From Methylobacterium sp. Leaf117 (lineage in GTDB: Bacteria > Pseudomonadota > Alphaproteobacteria > Rhizobiales > Beijerinckiaceae), in NCBI RefSeq assembly GCF_001422985.1, contig NZ_LMNL01000009.1, forward strand, positions 1 to 38,696: a stretch of 38,696 nucleotides of DNA, read 5' to 3'. Shown in pieces: positions 15,602-24,290 of the stretch. Numbering within the stretch: position 1 is the first letter of the stretch; the number at the start of each line of letters is the position of its first letter. Below the pieces are notes generated by a model. The model saw nothing but the letters and a program-made list of their open reading frames with translations. It made no database searches and had not been told where the DNA came from. The position numbers and the translations under genes are program-made.

Positions 15602-16243
15602 ATGTCGTTTCTCTCAAATCTTCCAATTGCAGACCTGATCGCGAGCTACGGCTACATTGCGATCTTCGTCGTCATCGCTTTGGAAAGCGCTGGCGTGCCG
15701 TTGCCGGGCGAGACCATCCTGATTTCTTCGGCCGTCTATGCCGGCAGCACCGGCCACCTGCAGATCGGCCTGATCATCCTGGCCGCCGCGGCCGCCGCGA
15801 TCCTTGGCGACAACCTCGGCTACTGGGTCGGTCGACGCTGGGGCATGCCGCTCCTGCTCCGCTACGGTCACCTCATCGCCCTCGATCACGGGCGGCTGAA
15901 GCTTGGCCAGTATCTCTTTCGCGAGCATGGCGGAAAGATCGTGTTCTTCGGCCGCTTCACCGCGATGCTGCGGGCCTACGCGGCCGTGCTAGCCGGGGTG
16001 AACAAGCTCGACGCCCGCCGCTTCCTGGTCTTCAACGGTCTCGGCGGCATCGCCTGGGCGACGATCATGGGGCTGGGATCGTATTATTGTGGCCGTTCGA
16101 TCGAGCATATCGCCGGTCCCGTGGGCCTTAGCCTGCTCGCCGTGGTGATCTTCGGCGGCCTCGCCCTCTGGCTGTTCGTGCGCAAACACGAAACGCGCCT
16201 GCTCGCAGAGGCGGAGAGCGCGATTCCGGGCCCACTCACCTGA
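15602..16243 (+). CDS. DedA-family membrane protein
   Basis: Inner-membrane protein of 213 residues of the DedA/SNARE-associated (VTT domain) family. Some members of this family move undecaprenyl phosphate or other lipids across the membrane and affect envelope homeostasis. Family motifs are present: ESAGVPLPGET near residues 27-37, GDNLGYWVGRRWG, and the FFGRFTAMLRAYAAVLAG signature with its conserved arginines. Several membrane helices span the protein. I chose the ATG at 15602, six bases after GGGA; an ATG at 15596 adds only two residues. An in-frame extension to 15440 lacks homology. It is a single-gene unit. The precise substrate is unknown. Confidence 0.9.
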   Translation: MSFLSNLPIADLIASYGYIAIFVVIALESAGVPLPGETILISSAVYAGSTGHLQIGLIILAAAAAAILGDNLGYWVGRRWGMPLLLRYGHLIALDHGRLKLGQYLFREHGGKIVFFGRFTAMLRAYAAVLAGVNKLDARRFLVFNGLGGIAWATIMGLGSYYCGRSIEHIAGPVGLSLLAVVIFGGLALWLFVRKHETRLLAEAESAIPGPLT

Positions 16244-16488
16244 TCGACGCGAGCTCGCGCACCTTTGAAACCAACTTCGCCGGCTCTCGGGGCTGGCGAG
16301 GTTCGTCGTTCAAAGGACGAGCGCGAGACGCGTGACAGAGAGAAAAGGGTTCACGAAAACACCGCAACGGTGGCGCACGCGATGGGCGCTTCGGACCAAC
16401 TGTTGCGAGTATGCAGGGCCAGATCTCACAATCGGCTCAACCGCTATAGCTGCCTCGTCAAGAGTACAGCCAAGTCTTGAAGAAAGAT

Positions 16489-16564
16489 TGGCTCCCCGAG
16501 CAGGACTCGAACCTGCGACAAAGCGATTAACAGTCGCTTGCTCTACCAACTGAGCTATCGGGGA
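16489..16564 (-). tRNA. tRNA-Asn (GTT)
   Basis: A complete cloverleaf of 76 bases on the minus strand, including an encoded CCA end. The acceptor stem TCCCCGA pairs with TCGGGGA. The D-arm contains AGCTCAGTTGGTAGAGC, the anticodon loop reads CTGTTAA (anticodon GTT, asparagine), and the T-arm is GCAGG-TTCGAGT-CCTGC. Confidence 0.97.
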
Positions 16565-16575
16565 CCGCGATCGGG

Positions 16576-16604
16576 GGTCTACACAGCGCTTCGCCGGGAC
16601 GCAA
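16576..16604 (-). promoter_or_regulatory. Promoter of tRNA-Asn
   Basis: On the minus strand TTGCGT (16599-16604) and TAGACC (16576-16581) are separated by 17 bases. The -10 ends 11 bases before the tRNA 5' end, which suits a stable-RNA promoter. Confidence 0.55.
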
Positions 16605-16824
16605 GGGTGTCCGGACCGGTGATTTGACGATTCCGTCACATTTTTTGGCCGGTGCCCCGGGGCGCTGCCTGAAATTCCCGCGCTTTGGCCCGCGACTTGG
16701 CCCGCGACTTGGGTAAGGGGCCGCGTCGGATTGGAGGCGGTGGATCGCAGCACCGGGTCGAAGCGGTTTGGGCCGAGACGCGAAAGCGACCGCCTCCTAA
16801 TTTGCGGAGATCGTCCAAAGGCCG
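16605..16824. other. Intergenic region between the two tRNAs, no gene seen
   Basis: No credible coding frame is present on either strand between the tRNA-Asn promoter and the tRNA-Cys promoter. The only structure I see is a 12-base direct repeat, GGCCCGCGACTT, in two head-to-tail copies (16687-16698 and 16699-16710). Confidence 0.6.
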
Positions 16825-16853
16825 TTGCCCTCACGCGGGGGGCTCTGCTAGAG
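16825..16853 (+). promoter_or_regulatory. Possible promoter of tRNA-Cys
   Basis: TTGCCC (16825-16830) and CTAGAG (16848-16853) are 17 bases apart, ending 68 bases before the tRNA. The match is moderate. Confidence 0.35.
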
Positions 16854-16921
16854 ACGCCTCTCCCCGAGCCGGCCGCCCGGACGGGGGTCGCCAAACGGGC
16901 CCTTCGGGGTCGCGCGACAGA

Positions 16922-16995
16922 GGCCTCGTGGCGGAGTGGTTACGCAGAGGACTGCAAATCCTTGCACGGGGGTTCGATTCCCTCCGAGGCCTCCA
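16922..16995 (+). tRNA. tRNA-Cys (GCA)
   Basis: A 74-base cloverleaf with an encoded CCA. The acceptor GGCCTCG pairs with CGAGGCC, the anticodon loop is CTGCAAA (anticodon GCA, cysteine), and the T-arm contains GGTTCGATTCC. Confidence 0.97.
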
Positions 16996-17325
16996 AAGTC
17001 GATTTCCCCCTTCATAGAGCTTCGCGATCACGTCCAGATCCGGGTCGCCCTCCCACGTGGGAAAGCCGAGCCCAGGCTCATAAGCAAAGGGTTCTTCCGC
17101 GAACGGTTCTCGCAAGAGAGGTTCGTCGCGCGTCTCTGGAGACGGGATGACGCCGGCGAAGCCGGATCGCACCGTCTCGGATCGTCGGACGGGCAGGGGC
17201 GTCGAGAACCTTGCGTTTTGGCAGTCGATCCCCGACAACCCGCAAGCTTCGGCGTGGCCGCTCGGGCCGCCCGGAGGGATAGACCGGCGTCCGGCGTCGG
17301 CTCAGCGTCGAGGAAGACAGCTACC
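16996..17325. other. Intergenic region between tRNA-Cys and the pcm-like gene
   Basis: No supported gene. The frame of the downstream methyltransferase is open back to 16936 but runs through the tRNA, and no homology precedes 17326. A minus-strand frame across 16831-17238 has one protein-like patch (near 17030-17130) but reads through the tRNA-Cys antisense and is not called. Confidence 0.5.
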
Positions 17326-17976
17326 ATGCTCGATTACGCGCAGGCGCGACGCCTCATGGTCGATTGTCAGTTGCGGACCTTCGACGTGAACGATGTCCCG
17401 GTCCTCGACGCTTTCGAGGAGATCGCCCGCGAGCGCTTCGTTCCGCCCGGGCGCGAGGATTTCGCCTATATCGATCAGACCCTGCGGCTCGGCTCCTCGG
17501 GTCGGGCGATGCCGGCGCCGATGCTGCTGGCTCGGATGGTCCAGGCCCTGGCGATCCAGCCCGGCGAGACGGCGCTCGACGTGGCCACCGGCTACGGCTA
17601 CGCCGCCGCGATCCTGGCACAGATCGGAGCCGAGGTGGTGGCCCTCGAATCCGATGCGGACCTTCTTGCCGGTGCCCGCGAGCGTCTGGTGGGCCAGGAC
17701 AGCATCACACTGGTCGAAGGCCCCCTCGACGCGGGGGCGGCGCAGTCCGCGCCCTACGATGCCATCCTGGTCAACGGCCGGGTGGAAACCCGCCCGCAGG
17801 CCCTGCTCGACCAGTTGAAGGATGGCGGTCGCCTCGTCTGCGTGATGGGGCAGGACCGGGCCGCCAAGGCGACTCTGTTCGTCCGCGCCGGAGAGGCCTT
17901 CGGTGCGCGTCCGCTCTTCGATGCCGCCCTGCCAGCCCTCGGTGCTTTCGCGGCCGACCCCGATTTCGCGTTTTGA
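17326..17976 (+). CDS. Protein-L-isoaspartate O-methyltransferase-like protein
   Basis: A 216-residue SAM-dependent methyltransferase of the PCMT family. It would methylate isoaspartyl residues in damaged proteins, if active. The N-terminal segment MVDCQLRTFDVNDVPVLDAF, RERFVPP and DFAYIDQTLRLG are typical of the alphaproteobacterial group. The SAM-binding motif reads LDVATGYGYAAAILA, where canonical Pcm has a GTGSGYQ-type sequence, so substrate and activity may differ. The ATG at 17326 is preceded by GAGGAAG. It lies upstream of tolC, a neighbourhood common in this class, which hints at a function tied to the envelope or only to shared history. A hairpin followed by T residues lies about 75 bases after the stop. 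Confidence 0.85.
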   Translation: MLDYAQARRLMVDCQLRTFDVNDVPVLDAFEEIARERFVPPGREDFAYIDQTLRLGSSGRAMPAPMLLARMVQALAIQPGETALDVATGYGYAAAILAQIGAEVVALESDADLLAGARERLVGQDSITLVEGPLDAGAAQSAPYDAILVNGRVETRPQALLDQLKDGGRLVCVMGQDRAAKATLFVRAGEAFGARPLFDAALPALGAFAADPDFAF

Positions 17977-18052
17977 TTCGCGCCTGACGAAGAGCCGCAA
18001 CGCCTCGCATTCCTGACGCCCGCCTGAAATCCCTCTGGCTGTGTATCAAATT

Positions 18053-18082
18053 GACACCAACCCTGGGTAGTGTCGCTTTTTT
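18053..18082 (+). terminator. Probable terminator after the pcm-like gene
   Basis: GACAC (18053-18057) pairs with GTGTC (18070-18074) and encloses a smaller ACC/GGT stem. A run of six T follows at 18077-18082. A TTGACA (18051-18056) overlaps it, but no good -10 is found 16-18 bases downstream. Confidence 0.5.
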
Positions 18083-18249
18083 ACGGCACCGCACACGGAT
18101 TCGTGCGGCGGACTGGAACCACCCGGTGCTCTGCCGGCCAAGGTCGGCTACTCTCCGCGCTGAGGCGGGCAATCCGGATTCGCGCTGTGGCGCGGTGACC
18201 ATCTCGTATGGTCGTCCGGTTCATCTAGAAACCGCAAGGGTCGACGAGC

Positions 18250-19638
18250 GTGAGAGATTCGAAACCTGCGATGCGCACGAGGCTTCGGCCGATCGGCTTC
18301 GCCCTGTTGGCCCTCGCCGTGGCGAGCCCGGCCGGTGCCGAAACGCTGGAGAGCGCCCTGTCGCGGGCCTACGCGGCCAATCCCACTCTGAATTCGGGCC
18401 GCGCCGGCGTGCGCGCGACCGACGAGACCGTGGCGCAGGCCAAGTCCGGCTATCGTCCCACCGTCAGCCTCGATGCCGATATCGGCCTTTCTCAGACCCA
18501 GGGCCGAACATCTGGTTTCCAGCTCAACCAGGTCACGCGGCCGGGCGGCGCGGGCCTCACGGTGAACCAGACCCTCTTCAACGGCTTTCGCACCGACAAC
18601 CAGACCCGTCAGGCGGAATCGGATGTGCTCCGCGTCCGGGAGGCGCTGCGCGCCACCGAGATGAACACCCTGTTCAATGCCGCCCAGTCGTACATGTTCG
18701 TTCTGAGCGATACGGCGAACCTCGAACTGCGCCGCAACAACGTCGAGGTGCTCGAGGAGCAGCTGCGTCAGACGCGTGACCGCTTCAACGTCGGCGAAGT
18801 CACCCGCACCGACGTCGCCCAGGCCGAGGCACGCCTGGCTGGCGCACGCTCCGAGGTCAGCGGCGCCGAGGCCACCCTGCGTGCCAGCATCGGCAATTAC
18901 CGCCGCTATATCGGCGTCGAGCCGCGCCAGCTCGCGCCCGGTCGGCCGCTGGACCGCTTCGTCCCGTCAAGCCTCGATACCGCCCTGAACATCGGCCTGA
19001 AGGAGCATCCGCAGATTCTCTCGGCACTGCATCTCGTCGATGTGTCCGAGGCTCAGGTAAAGGTTCTCGAAGGCGCGCTGTATCCCACCGCCGGCCTTCA
19101 GGGCTCAGTGCAGCAGCGTTACGACAACCAGTTCCCGGGCGACAACGCGGTCAGCGCCTCGATTGTCGGTCGCCTGTCCATCCCGCTCTACGAGGGCGGC
19201 CAGACCTACTCGCAGATCCGCCAAGCCAAGGAGACCGTGGGCCAGCGCCGGCTCGACGCCGAGGACACGCGCGATCAGGTCCGTTCGGCGATCGTCACCG
19301 CCTGGGGCCGGCTCGAAGCCGCCAAGGCGCAGGTCATCGCCTCCCAGGCGCAGGTGCAGGCCAACGAAGTGGCGCTGAACGGCGTGCGTGAGGAGGCCCG
19401 CGTCGGCCAGCGCACCACCCTCGACGTCCTCAACGCGCAACAGGAACTGTTGAACGCCCGCACCAATCTCATCATCGCCCAGCGCGATCGGGTGATCTTC
19501 TCCTACGGCGTGGTCCAGGCCGTCGGCCGCCTGACGGTGCGCTACACCGCGCTGCCCGTCGCGGTGTACAGCCCGAAGGAACACTTCGATCAGGTCAAGG
19601 ACCTCTGGTACGGCGTGCGCACACCCGACGGCCGCTGA
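18250..19638 (+). CDS. tolC: TolC-family outer-membrane channel protein
   Basis: Outer-membrane efflux/secretion channel of 462 residues. As a trimer it connects inner-membrane exporters (RND pumps or type I secretion) to the exterior. The signal peptide is at about residues 8-30 (ALLALAVASPAGA). Two OEP repeats follow, with typical patterns: ETLESALSRAYAANPTL, LTVNQTLFNGFRT, GEVTRTDVAQAEARLAGA, then SIPLYEGGQTYSQIRQAKE and GQRTTLDVLNAQQELLNAR. The start could be GTG 18250, with AAGGG upstream, or ATG 18271, where the signal peptide begins. No partner exporter is adjacent, so it probably serves several systems. Confidence 0.92.
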   Translation: MRDSKPAMRTRLRPIGFALLALAVASPAGAETLESALSRAYAANPTLNSGRAGVRATDETVAQAKSGYRPTVSLDADIGLSQTQGRTSGFQLNQVTRPGGAGLTVNQTLFNGFRTDNQTRQAESDVLRVREALRATEMNTLFNAAQSYMFVLSDTANLELRRNNVEVLEEQLRQTRDRFNVGEVTRTDVAQAEARLAGARSEVSGAEATLRASIGNYRRYIGVEPRQLAPGRPLDRFVPSSLDTALNIGLKEHPQILSALHLVDVSEAQVKVLEGALYPTAGLQGSVQQRYDNQFPGDNAVSASIVGRLSIPLYEGGQTYSQIRQAKETVGQRRLDAEDTRDQVRSAIVTAWGRLEAAKAQVIASQAQVQANEVALNGVREEARVGQRTTLDVLNAQQELLNARTNLIIAQRDRVIFSYGVVQAVGRLTVRYTALPVAVYSPKEHFDQVKDLWYGVRTPDGR

Positions 19639-19658
19639 CCTCCGAAAACCGGTCGCGA

Positions 19659-19694
19659 GCGCAGCAGCCCGCCGGAGCGGATCGGCTGCTGCGC
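19659..19694 (+). terminator. Hairpin after tolC
   Basis: A perfect 11-base-pair inverted repeat, GCGCAGCAGCC (19659-19669) and GGCTGCTGCGC (19684-19694), lies 20 bases after the tolC stop. There is no T-run, so it may slow or protect the transcript end rather than terminate alone. Confidence 0.45.
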
Positions 19695-19817
19695 ATATCT
19701 GGATCCGATGCGGGCTTATCCCGCGTCGCGCGGCGGCCAGCGCTTGTATCGGGACGGGAGCGTGAAATACTCGCCCCCGTCATCAACCGTCCATCCCAGA
19801 TCCCGAGCGTCGTCCGG

Positions 19818-20435
19818 ATGAGTGCAGCGAGCCCCAAGGTGTTGGACAAGACGCAGGAACCCTCCATGGAGGAGATCCTGGCCTCGATCCGTCGCATCAT
19901 CGCCGACGATCAGAATGCCAAGGCCGAGGTGAGCCCGCCGCAACCCTCCGTGCTCCAGCCCGAGAACGACGACGTGCTGGACCTCGCCGAGGTGGCCAAG
20001 CCGGTGCGCCGGCCGGCCCCCATTGAGGAGCCCGAGATCGCGTTCCGCAAGGAGCCGATCGAGGACGGGCAGATCGATTTCGATGCAATCTCCTTCGATG
20101 ACGACGAGCCGGAGCCCGAGCCTCTTCCGCCGATCCGTGCCGCCGCACCCGTCGAGCCGCCGCGCGCCGCGCCGCAGCCCGCCGTCCGCGAGCCCGATCC
20201 GGAGCCCGTCCCGACGCCGACAGAACGGCTGACCTCGGCCGTTACCGACGCCAGCGTCGCGCAGGCCTTTCATATGCTCTCGCACACCGTGATGAGCAGT
20301 CAGGCCCGAACCTTCGAGGATCTGGTGCAGGATATGCTCCGACCGATGCTGAAGGGCTGGCTCGACGAGAACCTGCCCGGCATGGTCGAACGGCTGGTCC
20401 GGGCCGAGATCGAGCGCGTGGCCAGAGGCCGCTGA
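19818..20435 (+). CDS. popZ: PopZ-family polar organising protein (DUF2497)
   Basis: A 205-residue protein with the PopZ layout. It has a short conserved N-terminal helix (EPSMEEILASIRRIIADD, about 14-31), a long acidic proline-rich linker (about 60-140) and a conserved C-terminal helical region (LVQDMLRPMLKGWLDENLPGMVERLVRAEIERV). In Caulobacter PopZ forms a condensate at the cell pole that anchors the chromosome origin through ParB and recruits cell-cycle proteins. The linker here is of moderate length. It lies between tolC and valS as in many Hyphomicrobiales. A weak promoter-like TTGTAT/ATACTC pair with a 17-base spacer lies at 19744-19772. Confidence 0.88.
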   Translation: MSAASPKVLDKTQEPSMEEILASIRRIIADDQNAKAEVSPPQPSVLQPENDDVLDLAEVAKPVRRPAPIEEPEIAFRKEPIEDGQIDFDAISFDDDEPEPEPLPPIRAAAPVEPPRAAPQPAVREPDPEPVPTPTERLTSAVTDASVAQAFHMLSHTVMSSQARTFEDLVQDMLRPMLKGWLDENLPGMVERLVRAEIERVARGR

Positions 20436-20541
20436 GGACCGCCACGGTCGAATGACCGGCCTCGCGAGTTGACGCAGGGGCCGTGACGGGTTGAAAGCGG
20501 GCCAACCTCCGCTTTCTCCGACACGTGAACCGACCCCGCCC

Positions 20542-23274
20542 ATGATGGACAAGACCTTCGACCCCGCCGCCGTCGAGGCGCGCATCGCCGCCGCCTGGGA
20601 AACCGGCGGTGCCTTCAAGGCCGGGCGACCCGAGCGGGCCGGGGCGAAGCCCTTCACCATGGTGATCCCGCCGCCGAACGTCACCGGCAGCCTCCACATG
20701 GGGCACGCCCTCAACAACACGCTCCAGGACATCCTCTGCCGCTTCGAGCGGATGCGAGGGCGCGACGTGCTCTGGCAGCCGGGCACCGACCATGCCGGCA
20801 TCGCCACCCAGATGGTGGTGGAGCGTCGTCTGGCGGAGGCACAGGAGCCGGGCCGGCGCGAGATCGGCCGAGCCGCCTTCGTCGAGAAGGTCTGGGCCTG
20901 GAAGGCGGAATCGGGCGGGGCGATCGTCAACCAGTTGAAGCGCCTCGGCGCCTCCTGCGACTGGTCGCGCGAGCGCTTCACCATGGGCCTCTCGGGCGCG
21001 CCCGACGACCAGATGGTCCGCGCCGTCACACGCACCTTCGTCGACCTGCACGCGCAGGGGCTGATCTACCGCGACAAGCGCCTCGTGAACTGGGATCCGA
21101 AATTCCAGACCGCGATCTCAGACCTCGAAGTGCTCCAGATCGAGGTGAAGGGCCATCTCTGGCACTTCGACTACCCGGTCGTCGACGCGGCGGGCGCGGA
21201 GACGGGGGAGGTCATCACGGTCGCCACCACGCGGCCCGAAACGATGCTGGGGGACACCGCCGTCGCGGTTCATCCGGATGATGAGCGCTACACCCACCTC
21301 GTCGGCAAGCGGGTTCGCCTGCCGCTGGTCGGACGGCTGATCCCCATCATCGCCGACACCTATTCCGACCCCGAGAAGGGGACCGGTGCGGTCAAGATCA
21401 CGCCGGCGCACGACTTCAATGACTTCGAGGTCGGCCGCCGAGCCGGCTGCACGCCGATCAACATTCTGGATTCGGAGGCTCGCATAAGTCTTGACGGTAA
21501 CGCGGCTTTCCTAGCCGATGCGAACCCGGAGCCGGAAGCCCTCGCCCTGCATGGCCTCGATCGGTTCGAGGCCCGCAAGCGGGTCGTCGCCCTGATGGAG
21601 ACACGCGAGCGCCTGCGGCTGATCGAGCCCAACACCCATGCGGTGCCGCACGGCGACCGCTCGAACGTGGTCATCGAGCCCTACCTCACGGACCAGTGGT
21701 ACGTGAACGTGAAGCCCCTGGCCGAGCGCGCCCTGCAGGCGGTGCGCGACGGGAAAACCCGTTTCGTGCCCGAGAACTACGAGAAGACCTTCTTCCAGTG
21801 GCTTGAGAACATCGAGCCCTGGTGCATCTCGCGCCAACTCTGGTGGGGCCACCAGATTCCGGTCTGGTACGACGAGGCTGGCGGCATCTACGTCGCGGCG
21901 AGCGAAGCGGAGGCGCAAGCACGGGCGGACGCGAAGCGCGGGGCGTCGGTGGCCCTGCGTCGTGATGAGGACGTCCTCGACACCTGGTTCTCCTCCGCCT
22001 TGTGGCCGTTCTCGACGCTGGGCTGGCCGGACGAGACGCCGGAACTCGCGCGCTACTACCCGACCGACACGCTGGTGACCGGCAAGGACATTATCTTCTT
22101 CTGGGTCGCCCGGATGATGATGCTCGGCCTGCACGTGACCGATCGGGTGCCGTTCTCGACGGTCTACCTCCACACGCTGGTGCGCGACGCCTCCGGCGCC
22201 AAGATGTCGAAGTCGAAGGGCAACGTCGTCGACCCACTCGGCCTGATCGACCAGTACGGCGCCGATGCCCTCCGTTTCACGCTCGCGGCGATGGCCGCGC
22301 AGGGGCGGGACATCAAGCTCGCAGTCAACCGGGTCGAGGGCTACCGCAACTTCGCGACCAAGCTCTGGAACGCCTCGCGCTTCGCCGAGATGAACGGCTG
22401 CGTACTACGCCCCGATTACCGGCCCGAGGACGCCGCCGAGACCCTGAACCGCTGGGCGCTCGGCGAAGCCGCGCGGGCGGTCGCCGAAGTGACGGCGGCC
22501 CTCGAAGCCTACCGCTTCAACGATGCGGCGGCGGCGGCCTACCGGTTCGTCTGGAACATCTTCTGCGACTGGTATCTGGAACTGGCCAAACCCGTCCTCC
22601 AGGGGGACGGCGTCGCGGCGGCAGCGAAGGCCGAGACGCAGGCGACGGTGGCGTTCCTGATCGACCAGATCGCCAAGCTGCTGCATCCGTTCATGCCGTT
22701 CCTCACCGAGGAACTCTGGGCCATCAAGGGCGAGGGCATCGCGGATCGCGGCCTCCTCGCCCTGACGCCCTGGCCCGACCTCGCCGCGCTGAACGATTCG
22801 GATTCGGAAGCCGAAATCGGCTGGCTGGTCGATCTTGTTTCCGAGATCCGCTCGGCACGTTCGGAGACCAACGTACCGGCGGCGGCCCAGATTCCCCTCG
22901 TGGTGGTGGGAGGCGACGAGGCCTTGCGGGCTCGCGCCACACGCTGGGGCGACACTCTGGTGCGTCTTGCACGACTCTCCGAGATCCGCTTCGCGGAGGC
23001 AGCGCCGAAAAACTCCGTGCAGTTGCTGGTGCGCGGCTCGGTGGCGGCCCTGCCCCTCGAGGGCATCGTCGATCTCGGTGCCGAGGTCGCGCGCCTGAAG
23101 AAGGAGGCGGCGAAAGCCACCGCCGAGATCGCCAAGATCGAGGGCAAGCTCGGCAATGCCGACTTCCTCGCCCGTGCGCCCGATGAGGTGGTGGACGAGC
23201 AGCGCGAGCGCCGGGACGGGGAGGCCGCCCGCCTGGAGAAGATCACGGAGGCGCTGACGCGTCTCGCCGGTTGA
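20542..23274 (+). CDS. valS: Valyl-tRNA synthetase
   Basis: Class I aminoacyl-tRNA synthetase of 910 residues that charges tRNA-Val. The HIGH motif appears as HMGH (52-55) after PPPNVTGSL, and the KMSKS loop as KMSKSKGN near residue 555. The editing domain lies between them (WVATTRPETMLGDTAVAVHP-like region near 235-255). A C-terminal coiled coil (about 850-910, LKKEAAKATAEIAKIEGKLG) is typical of ValS. I chose the paired ATGs at 20542/20545 as the start; a TTG at 20491 would add 17 residues without homology. It is followed seven bases later by rsgA, probably in the same transcript. Confidence 0.97.
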   Translation: MMDKTFDPAAVEARIAAAWETGGAFKAGRPERAGAKPFTMVIPPPNVTGSLHMGHALNNTLQDILCRFERMRGRDVLWQPGTDHAGIATQMVVERRLAEAQEPGRREIGRAAFVEKVWAWKAESGGAIVNQLKRLGASCDWSRERFTMGLSGAPDDQMVRAVTRTFVDLHAQGLIYRDKRLVNWDPKFQTAISDLEVLQIEVKGHLWHFDYPVVDAAGAETGEVITVATTRPETMLGDTAVAVHPDDERYTHLVGKRVRLPLVGRLIPIIADTYSDPEKGTGAVKITPAHDFNDFEVGRRAGCTPINILDSEARISLDGNAAFLADANPEPEALALHGLDRFEARKRVVALMETRERLRLIEPNTHAVPHGDRSNVVIEPYLTDQWYVNVKPLAERALQAVRDGKTRFVPENYEKTFFQWLENIEPWCISRQLWWGHQIPVWYDEAGGIYVAASEAEAQARADAKRGASVALRRDEDVLDTWFSSALWPFSTLGWPDETPELARYYPTDTLVTGKDIIFFWVARMMMLGLHVTDRVPFSTVYLHTLVRDASGAKMSKSKGNVVDPLGLIDQYGADALRFTLAAMAAQGRDIKLAVNRVEGYRNFATKLWNASRFAEMNGCVLRPDYRPEDAAETLNRWALGEAARAVAEVTAALEAYRFNDAAAAAYRFVWNIFCDWYLELAKPVLQGDGVAAAAKAETQATVAFLIDQIAKLLHPFMPFLTEELWAIKGEGIADRGLLALTPWPDLAALNDSDSEAEIGWLVDLVSEIRSARSETNVPAAAQIPLVVVGGDEALRARATRWGDTLVRLARLSEIRFAEAAPKNSVQLLVRGSVAALPLEGIVDLGAEVARLKKEAAKATAEIAKIEGKLGNADFLARAPDEVVDEQRERRDGEAARLEKITEALTRLAG

Positions 23275-23281
23275 GGGCGTC

Positions 23282-24280
23282 GTGAAGACCGCCCACACCC
23301 TCGCCGAACTCGGCTGGTCCGCATTCTTCGCGGACCAGTGCCGCACGGACGAGGCTGCCTTGCTGCCACAGCGCGTCGCCACCGTGCATCGCGCCCGCAT
23401 GGGTGCCCTCTCCAAGGCAGGGCCGGCGAAGCTCATGCTGCCGATCCACACCAACACCGGCGACTATGCCGTGGGCGACTGGGTTCTCGTCGAAGCGGGC
23501 ACGCAGATGCTGCGCCGCCGCCTGGAGCGGCGCACCGTGCTGGAGCGGCGGCGCGAGGGCAGCGTAGCGCCGCAGCTCGCGGCGGCCAATGTCGACGCGC
23601 TCTTCATCGTCACCTCCTGCAACGCGGATTTCAATCCGACCCGCCTGGAGCGTTACCTCGCCCTGGCCAACCAGGGTGGACCCAAGCCCGTCATCGTCCT
23701 GACCAAGGCGGATGTCGCGGAGGATGCGGAGCGCTACCGTCGCGAGGCCATGGCGCTGCAGCGGGACCTTGCCGTGGTTCTGGTGAACCCCCGTGAGCCC
23801 GACGCGGCGACACATCTCGAGCCCTGGTGCGGTCCGGGCCGGACCGTCGCGGTGGTGGGCTCGTCGGGTGTCGGCAAGTCGACCCTCGTGAACACCCTGG
23901 CGGGCCCGGACCACGCGGCACCGCAGGCAACGGGCGGCATCCGGGAACACGATGCCAAAGGGCGGCATACCACCACCAGCCGCTCGCTCCACGCCATCGC
24001 GGGGGGCGGCTGGGTCATCGACACACCGGGCATCCGCTCGCTTCAGCTCGGCGACGCAGCCGAGGGGCTGGAGACGCTGTTCGCCGAGATCACCGAACTG
24101 GCCCCGGCTTGCCGCTTCCGCGACTGCACCCATGCCCATGAGCCCGGCTGCGCCGTTCAGGCTGCCGTGGCGGAGGGCCAGCTCGATCCGGATCGGGTCG
24201 CACGCTGGCGTATCCTGCGGGCCGAGAACCGGGGCAACACGGTGGTTCCAACGGGCCCACGCGGCAACAAGCGGCGCTGA
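23282..24280 (+). CDS. rsgA: Ribosome small-subunit biogenesis GTPase RsgA
   Basis: Circularly permuted GTPase of 332 residues that helps late 30S subunit maturation. The permuted order of motifs is visible: G4 TKAD (141-144) comes before G1 GSSGVGKST (193-201) and G3 DTPG (247-250). An N-terminal OB domain precedes them (about 35-90). A C-terminal zinc site is formed by C277, C282, H284 and C290 in CRFRDCTHAHEPGC. The start is GTG 23282 with GAGGG just upstream. It lies seven bases after valS and converges on purD, with only ten bases between their stop codons. Confidence 0.94.
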   Translation: MKTAHTLAELGWSAFFADQCRTDEAALLPQRVATVHRARMGALSKAGPAKLMLPIHTNTGDYAVGDWVLVEAGTQMLRRRLERRTVLERRREGSVAPQLAAANVDALFIVTSCNADFNPTRLERYLALANQGGPKPVIVLTKADVAEDAERYRREAMALQRDLAVVLVNPREPDAATHLEPWCGPGRTVAVVGSSGVGKSTLVNTLAGPDHAAPQATGGIREHDAKGRHTTTSRSLHAIAGGGWVIDTPGIRSLQLGDAAEGLETLFAEITELAPACRFRDCTHAHEPGCAVQAAVAEGQLDPDRVARWRILRAENRGNTVVPTGPRGNKRR

Positions 24281-24290
24281 CGGCCGGCGG

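Noticed and set aside
16831..17238. Minus-strand frame reading through tRNA-Cys with a RRESNPRARICSPLRNHSATRP-type sequence
   Set aside because: This is the familiar antisense translation of a tRNA gene. The patch beyond it (EPGLGFPTWEGDPDLD) looks protein-like, but no start or homology supports a gene.
17028..17327. Minus-strand frame of 99 residues between tRNA-Cys and the pcm-like gene
   Set aside because: No ribosome binding site or domain, and a composition typical of shadow frames in GC-rich DNA.
18051..18083. TTGACA as a tolC promoter
   Set aside because: No acceptable -10 lies 16-18 bases downstream, and the sequence forms a hairpin followed by six T, so a terminator is the better reading.
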